From: Paragorgia papillata
Lineage: Eukaryota > Cnidaria > Anthozoa > Scleralcyonacea > Coralliidae
NCBI GenBank assembly: GCA_035771165.1
Contig: JAWNZC010000314.1
Location: 9,576,501-9,640,500 of the forward strand
DNA: 64,000 nt
Reading direction: 5' to 3'
The notes beneath the pieces are model-generated. The model saw only the letters and a list, made by a program, of their open reading frames with translations, had not been told where the DNA came from and searched no databases. This document shows positions 24,357 to 33,300 of this stretch, one piece after another (within the stretch, counting starts at the first letter, position 1; every line of letters starts with the position of its first letter). A program made the translations under genes and the position numbers.

Positions 24357-27300
24357 GTGACTGACAAACAGACAGACAGGCAGACAGACACACACACAGA
24401 AAAACAAAGGAAATAATGTCATTACCTCGCGCCATTTTCGCAGCACACAGAACTTCACGCTCACCATCTCTCTTTACGAGAACTTGATTAACTTCACCAA
24501 AATTACCCCGACCCAGTCTTACTCCCGTGAGTTTAATACAATCACGTGGTATTTCCAGGTTTCTTGCCCGCACTTCTGGTTCTAGTGAACCAAGAGCAGT
24601 AGATTGTCCTACATTGCCCTCTTCATCGTTTGATTCATCTGGGTGGTAGGGATTGACGAACTCCTCGAAATTTTCCTTTAAATGGATAAAAACTAAATAA
24701 ATACAGTATCAACAGAGCTGAGATGATATGAGATGAAATGGAAATAGACGAGACGAAGGGAGGTGACTTAAGATTAGATAAGCGGGATGAGATGAGTGGA
24801 GATGAGATGAGTGGAGATGAGATGAGTGGAGATGAGATGAGTGGAGATGAATGGAGATGAGTGGAGATGAATGGAGATGAGATGAGATGGGTGAGTGGAG
24901 GTGACATGGGATGGGATGGGATGGGATGAGATGAGATGGGATGAAATGAGATGAGATGGGATGGGATGGGATGGGATGGGATGAGATGAGATGAGACGGG
25001 ATGGGATGGGATGAGATGAGATGAGATGGGATGAGATGAGATGAGATAGGATGGGATGAGATGGGATGAGATGGGATGGGATGAGATGAGATGAGATGAA
25101 GTGAGTTTAGTTGAAGTGAGGTGAGATGGGGTGGTGTGAGATGAGATGAGATGAGGTGAGATAGTCAACCTCGTACCCAGGGCATTTTTCCTCCACGTTG
25201 GGAGGTCAGGTACGAGGGTGAAGGTGAAATGAGGCGAGGTGAGGTGACGTGGGACGAGACGAGATGCGATGGGATGAGATGAGAGAAGCCATTGTCAATA
25301 ATTAAAGATAATGATATTCAGTAACTTACCCTAAATATTCTTTTATGCAACTTCCTATTGCGACGTTTTCTAACGACCAAAATCACTAGTGCTAGAATTA
25401 GCAAAACAACTATCGCTACGATAGGTAATACAATGGCCAAAACTTGTGGAGAATAAAAAAACAACAATAGTGTATTAGTAAACTTTAATAGTATTTAGTC
25501 ATACAATTGTGCATATAACGACTGTTAAGGCGTGTACATGTATGCAGTCATAGCAACCTCGTTCCCAGGGCCGTTTTGAAATTGGGATTGGTTGGTGGAC
25601 TCTGCATTTTCATTGGTCGATGCTTTTCTTAAACGTTTCTCAGGAAACGTAATTATGCATAGTTTTGTGCCAGTTATAATCAAATAGCTTTAACGGAACC
25701 GCCAACGGGACCAATGAGATAGTAGAACGAAGTTCTTCCACGGGACCGCCATTACTCCAAATGATTTTGCATCCTAAATTAAATTGCTAATTTATTACAC
25801 CCAGTATTTCAACGAGGTTGCAGTCATGGAACTGTAGATACAATTGTAGTTTCGTACTGTTACATAGAAAAACATAGGTGCGTACATGCGTCTGCTGCGC
25901 GTTACACGATGCAATTTTTTTGTGAAACTGCAATGGAAGCTACCAACAAGTTTACGAGGACTGTATATGGTGTAGATCTATGTGTATGGTTCGTGAAATT
26001 TGTCACGCAACGGCGTTCAGTGTACGAGGCTGATATAATCTTAATTATGCTCCTCGGTCGCCAAGCAAAATCTGTAAAGGCCTGGCCAAACGCTTTCAAC
26101 ATTTCATGCAACATCGTTCAACATTGTTGAACGCATGTTGAACGAAAATTTTAACATGTTCAAATTTCGTTCAACATCATTCAACACCATTCAACAACGT
26201 TCAACATCATTCAACAGGGTGGCCAAACGCTTTCAACATGTTGAATCACGGTTGAATTCAATAATGTTGAACGATGTTGAATGAAATGTTGAAAGCGTTT
26301 GGCCAGGCCTTAAGGCCCTGAGAATGCGTTTACTGGTCGCTTGTCATATCATGCGTCTAGGCGACTGTGGCTTGACGAAACATGGTCAGGCCATTGAACT
26401 CTAAGTAAACTGGAACGCTAACTCCATAAGTCAGGCCCTATGAATGGATGAAGCCAAAAATCTTTAAATGTTTTTCTGAGTTTTGAGCTGAAATACTTAA
26501 CGCTGAACATTGGGCTGTATATGAAACTGAAGCTATTGAAAAATGCTATTTGGTATAGAAACTTCAAGACTTCAGCTAAAAGGGAAATAATTAAAAAATA
26601 TAAAAACAACTGCCATTTTGTTTGCCGAACGTTACAAAATGGCAGTTGTTTCTATATTTTTTAATTATTTCCCTTTTAGCTAAAGTCTTGAAGTTTCTAT
26701 ACCAAATAGCGTTTTTCAATAGCTTCAGTTTCATATATAGCCCAACGTTCAGCGTTAAGTATTTCAGCTCAAAACTCAGAAAAACTACAACAAGTTTCTT
26801 AGTGTTATTTCCCAGCGAAATATGGTCGAACATTTACTACATTTTAAAAAGTTTAAAATAACGAGGAAAATTATACTATACATCAAATTGAAGCCAATGC
26901 TATTTCTGAAAACATACGTATAAAACAATGTATTTCAATCCGTTGTTTTGAAGTAATTTGTTATCGTCCCAAACAAAATAAATGGCAGGATGAAAATTAA
27001 GTAACTTGAAGCACGGGAGATACCTGCAAAGGGACTGGCACTGGCTTCAAAATCCCCCCCTGAGTTATCGTTCCAGTCTTCTTATAGTTCAATGGGTCAG
27101 GCACATAATAGAAACATTCATTCTGCTGACGTGGCGCTACATGGTTGCCTAAACGCAACCTCGTTCCCAAAAATACTGGGTGTAATAAATTAGTAATTTA
27201 ATCATAGATAATGAAGGGGACTGTACAGTACAATACAATACACTTTATTTAACGTGGTCGATACACTTAGCGTTAACGCTATTTTTCAGGTATGCCACGA

Positions 27301-30300
27301 TTTAAACTAAATCACTGTTAAAACAGTTGTACTATAACTATTTTTACAATAAAATTACACTATATAATCAAACCTAAATTTAAATTTTAATTCTAATCTA
27401 TTTAAAACGTTCTATAAACTATAGTTCGTGTATAGCAGATAGTAAGTTCTTAAACTGAGTTTTTATGTTTTTTGTTTGTCTCATTTCATCCGGCAGATTG
27501 TTCCAAAGTTTTGCTGCTTTGAATCTCCATGATTTTTGGCTGTGTTGTTGTCTTTACTTTTGGAATTCTTAAAGAGTTTGTTTTCCTTAAATCATATGGT
27601 GTATCTGTTTTTTCAATAAGTAAACTTCGACTGTCATTCAATTGGATAGGAAACTTACGAAATCGGATGATATAAGAGGCTAATGCACGTAACGGCTGGT
27701 CCCACATGACTAAAATCAGATACTGCTGAACGTAAGTGACATTACACTATTGTTTAATTTCAGCAATAGCTGATCCTGGCCATGTGGTACCACCCGTTAG
27801 GTGGATTAGCTGCTTATAAGTGTATAATTATATTACCATAGCAAGTTGTGCAAACATCGTTTCCGGTTTCGTAACATCGTTTTTAAGTTTCCTATCCAGT
27901 TCCCCTTCCATTATCTATGATTTAATTTAGTGTGCAAAATCATTCTTAATAATGGCGGTTCCGTGGGAGAAGTTCATTGTAATGGCGGTCCCGTTGGCGG
28001 TCCCGTTTAAGCTATTTGATCATTAACTGGCACAAAACTATGCATAATTATGTTTCCCGAAGAATGTTTAACAAAAGCAATTAACCAAATGCAAAGTCCA
28101 CCAGCCGATGCCAGGGCCTTTTCCCGCCCTACCAATTTCAAAAAGGCCCTGGGAACGAGGTTGGCCTAAACGCAACTTGTAGACGCAAAAACACATATTA
28201 TTAAATGCTATGTTTGCATTCTGAAATAATTACCTACCAATTGCCGGTGATTTCTTACAGTCATTAAGACTTTTTGCTCTAACGTCAGACGTAATTTTTC
28301 CATCTGGGCATAGTTTACACCGTCTAGATCCATTTAAGTTCTGATAATGATCTTTACGACAAGGCGTGCACGTTTTCGTGTCAATGTCGTAATAAGTTCC
28401 ACTACTGCATTCTAGATTTTGAAACAAATGGATTATTGTACGGATTGACAAGTCATCATGGTGATGGTATGGTGATAATGGTGGTGATGATGATGGTGAT
28501 TATGGCAGTGATGGTGGTGGTGGTGGTGGTGGTGGTGATAATGGTGATGATGGGGATGAAGATGATGGTGATGATAATAGTGATGGTAATAGTGATTATG
28601 ACTGATGATAATGGTAATGATGACAGTGATGGTGATGACAATGATGATAGTGATGATGACCGCCATGATGGGGATAATGACCGTGATGGTGATAATGATG
28701 ATACTCTTTTAATTTGAATTACTGTATGTTATAGAGATTTCAGCCAAGGACCTGAACAATTTGAACGAGATATAGATCCATTTCTATCGCCTGTTGAAGT
28801 TCCTATGGGACATGGCTTACAAGTGAACTTCCCTGGCATGTCTTGATATGTATTCCTGGGACATAGAACACACTCTGTGAGATTGCTATCAAGATATGCA
28901 CCAGGTAGGCACGCTGAAAAAAAATAAATTAAAAAATTTATGTATTGAATTATTAATAATTAAAAAAAATACTAGATGACGGTGATGGTGATGGTGATTA
29001 TAGTGGTGATGGTCTTGCCCAAGCTCGTGTTCGCTCATGTTCACACTTATGCATATGCTCATGCTTGTGTTCATACTTTTGTTTGTGTTTGTGTTTGTGT
29101 TTGTGTTTGTGTTTGTGTTTGTGTTTGTGTTTGTGTTTGTGTTTGTGTTTGTGTTTGTGTTTGTGTTTGTGTTTGTGTTTGTGTTTGTGTTTGTGTTTGT
29201 GTTTGTGTTTGTGTTTGTGTTTGTGTTTGTGTTTGTGTTTGTGTTTGTGTTTGTGTTTGTGTTTGTGTTTGTGTTTGTGTTTGTGTTTGTGTTTGTGTTT
29301 GTGTTTGTGTTTGTGTTTGTGTTTGTGTTTGTGTTTGTGTTTGTGTTTGTGTTTGTGTTTGTGTTTGTGTTTGTGTTTGTGTTTGTGTTTGTGTTTGTGT
29401 TTGTGTTTGTGTTTGTGTTTGTGTTTGTGTTTGTGTTTGTGTTTGTGTTTGTGTTTGTGTTTGTGTTTGTGTTTGTGTTTGTGTTTGTGTTTGTGTTTGT
29501 GTTTGTGTTTGTGTTTGTGTTTGTGTTTGTGTTTGTGTTTGTGTTTGTGTTTGTGTTTGTGTTTGTGTTTGTGTTTGTGTTTGTGTTTGTGTTTGTGTTT
29601 GTGTTTGTGTTTGTGTTTGTGTTTGTGTTTGTGTTTGTGTTTGTGTTTGTGTTTGTGTTTGTGTTTGTGTTTGTGTTTCTGCCGATGCTTATGCCGATGT
29701 TTATGCATATACATATATTTTGCCCTTTTTTTAACCTCAACTTTACCTAACTTTGTCACACAGACTTAGCTGACAAACCTGATGAACAGTTTGAACGAAA
29801 AATAGATCCGTTTCTATTAACCGTCGTAGTTCGTGGAGGACATGGTGTACAAGTGAACTTTCCTGACTCTTCTTGATATGTATTCCTGGGACATAGAACA
29901 CACTCTGTGAGATTGACATCAAGATATGCACCAGGTATGCATTCTGAAAAAAAGTAATTGGTGATTTGGTATATTAATTCACTTTTGCTTTAGCCGGCCA
30001 AAAACAACCTCTTTAGCATTTGTTTCTGTCTAACGTTAGATTGTTCGCCAGACGATTTAAAGCGAGAACCTTCAGACATCCTAGACAGCAATGGGTTAAC
30101 AATTGATAAACCTATTCTTGCCTGAGCTGGCCAAAAATAGTCCATTTATATTTTTTACTCTGTTTAACTCCAGACGATTTTCCTCGTCAAAGGGAAAATC
30201 CTCAGACATCCAATGGGTTAACAAGTGAATAACTCATTGTTGCCTGGGCTGGCCAAAAAACGGCCCTTTTATTGTTTTTACTTTGTTTAACGCCAGACGA

Positions 30301-33300
30301 TTTTATTCGTCAAAGGGAGAACCCTCAGACATTCCTGGCAGCAATGGGTTAATTTATAATTAACAAAACGTCTGGTCCGGCATACGCAGGTTGTCACATG
30401 CGGTGCTAAGATCTAAAGTCTAAACACATTGGTCTCAGACAAAAGTCAAAACACAAACTAATTCTCTGATAGAAAACACAATTTGCAATATACAAAATAC
30501 GATTGCCTGTATTTAACGTATTTAAGCGTTCACATATCGAGTTTCTTCGGGTATTAAATATCAACACAGCTTCATGTAGTAGTTAAAATATGAGCGGCCG
30601 ATCTTTATGGCCATTGTAGATGCCCATAAAGATCGGACGCGAATATTTTAACTTACTTATCCAATTCTAAATGTACATGATGAATACTTTGTTTAAGAGT
30701 TGTAAGAAACGTTAGATAAGATAATTTTAACTCAGAAAAAACTGAATTTGAGCCACTAGTGTCTAATAACTTTGATAAAACATTCATGTTTTATTAATCA
30801 ATGTTTTGAGTAATATTTAAAACACGAGCAGGAGTGTTTTATCAGATTTAAAACCACGAGGGCGCAGCCCGAGTGTTTTAGATCTGATAAAACACGTGAT
30901 GCGAGTGTTTTGAATGGCTTCAAAAAAGATTCGTTATTGGATGTTATGTTCATTAGTATTCTTTATATAAAATTGTATGTTCATTAGTATTCTTTATATA
31001 AAATTGTATGTTCATTAGTATTCTTTCTGACGTCAAGAAGTTTTATCAGGTATAAAACCACGGACATGGTACTGATTTCCTTTGTGTTTTCCTCGTGAAT
31101 TATTAATGAGTTTTGAACAGTATTTACAAACACCTGATTAAACATTCATTTCTTTTGAATTTTCCTTATGAATTATTAATGAATTTGATAAGTTTACTTA
31201 GAAACTAGTGTCACTTGTAAGTATAAGTTCACGTACAACAGTTTCGCAAAGCATACTCAATATACCACAGGTAGCCGGAGTAATTAATTAATTATTAAGA
31301 AAATTAAAGTATTAGTTCCAATGGTAGAACGTCTCACAGGCGATCAGAAAGCTGTGGGTTCGAGTCCCGCTTTGGAACTCAGAATGTTTTCTGAGTAAAA
31401 TAGCTCGAAGAACATTTACACTCAATTCTCATATTCAAGCTCTTCTCCTAACAATGTGAATTATTGGACGGAGGTGTCCAAAAAAGAATTGTTAGACGCT
31501 GATGACGTCACTACAACAAAGCGCGCGAAAATTACAAAATAACAAAATCTTCAATAAAGTCCATTTTGCAAGATTAGCCGCATGAGTCTTTTCACTGCCA
31601 GACTTTTCTTGCGTCTTAGTATGACTATTTTGAATGTATAATAAACTGACAATTATTGGATTCGGCTTTCGCATGATATTTAACAATTATACCATGAGCT
31701 CGAGTCGTATATGAGTTCATATACGACGAGAGCGAATGGTATAATTGTTTTATTATATAGCCAAGCACTGTACAAGAGACAAAATTATAGCGAAATTTAA
31801 TGTTTCAAACGACAAACTTCCGGCATAGGCAACTAATACTTCCGCCATGCGTAATGATGCATTCACATAGAGTTTCTCGCAGGCTGCAGAGCTGTTCGGT
31901 AAACAGCTTCGAAATGTTCTATAAATGTTGCTCGAGAGGCAAAAAATGTGTTAAGCAGATCAAGGTTTCGTGAAAAAGGTTTTGATTTCATGCAAAAATG
32001 AAACTGAAACACCTTCGGCAGCGAAACTAAATTACTTAGTTGGTTCTTTTTGAAAAAGAACATGCTTTTTACTACTCCAAATGCTTATCTAAATAAAAAA
32101 AGTCTCTTTACTGGTGATCTCCTACGAAATGTGTGTTGTAAGCTTGATTTTAACCGTGAGTTTCTTTGTTTGGCAACAAATTAATATCAACCCGCTAATT
32201 TAGTCGGGTTTTTGAAGTAAAAAGACGTAATTTTTAGGTGAATTTTACCATTTGACATGCTAAATTGTGTATTTGTTAATGTATTTTTACACAATGTTGT
32301 TTTCTTATACATTGGTTTGAGGGTGTTGATGTTTTAAAAAACATGCCGCCATCTTGTTTTTCCTCTACTAGTAGGATATGAGCTGATAGCCTAGTAGTAG
32401 GGAACCAATCAGATTACGCAAAAGCTCATATCCGATAGCATGCTATATAATAACAAGAATTATCCAGACCTTGGTAATTACTCGGGCTACCTGTGGTAGG
32501 CCGAGTCTAGGTTTCCGCTCTTTTTTTGTTTTTTTCTCTTCTTTTTTTTTTGGGTGTCACGTTTTTGCATTTTTGCACTTTTTACTTCCGCTACTATTCA
32601 TACTTCTGGTGAGTTGTTAGCCGTGTGATGGAGTGAGTCCGTGAGGCATGTTGTAAGTTATTTGCTCCTTTCGCTTTTGGAGTTGGACAAAAAGTTGAAC
32701 AGCTTTGCCTGTTCTGACTAAAAGAACAGTGACTGACTGACTTTGTAGTTAAACAGTGATCAGATGTGGCTGACAACTGTCTTGATCGTAAATATGTTCA
32801 CCACTGTGAAGTATGCACCACATTCAGCCTTCGATTCAGGCTCCGCGTACTTGCCAGTAGCTCGAGTGAACGCCTGACCCAGGCGTCTTGTTCCTAATAT
32901 AATGCTCAGCTTCAATATACGTGGTGCTACCACAAATTCTCGATTGTAATCACACATGTGTTGATTATCACTAAACTCTATCATCACTCTACATTAATAA
33001 TCACGACTCACCGCATTCCATGTTTGTTTCTTTTGATCCTTGTGGACACGATGCTTTGCAGTTGTTACAATCAGGCATCTCTTCAGAATACTGTGGATAT
33101 GGGTCGACAAGACGTCCTGATATATTTAAAGTTAACTCAGCAGTCAACCTACCTGTATTCTTCACAACGTGAAATATTGCAGAATAGCAAGTTTTGATTG
33201 TACTGCACTGACCAATTTCGTTCGAAATATTGTATCGAAAGCTTTTCTTGACAGAAATCACGGTGTTATAAAATAATTTGACTTCGTCAGATTCGTTTAT

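Noticed and set aside
24225..24405. CRISPR-like regular repeats
   Set aside because: Simple tetramers without spacers in eukaryotic intron DNA; the other tandem arrays also lack unique spacers.
28889..29769. Several >230-codon frames of Thr-Asn, His-Lys, Cys-Val, Phe-Val and Leu-Cys repeats
   Set aside because: All are readings of one (TTTGTG)n array in an RTK-B intron.
31309..31380. Candidate functional tRNA gene
   Set aside because: Acceptor stem and B box are good, but the D-arm is incomplete and the anticodon stem does not pair; similar heads with the same tail occur elsewhere, so it is a SINE.
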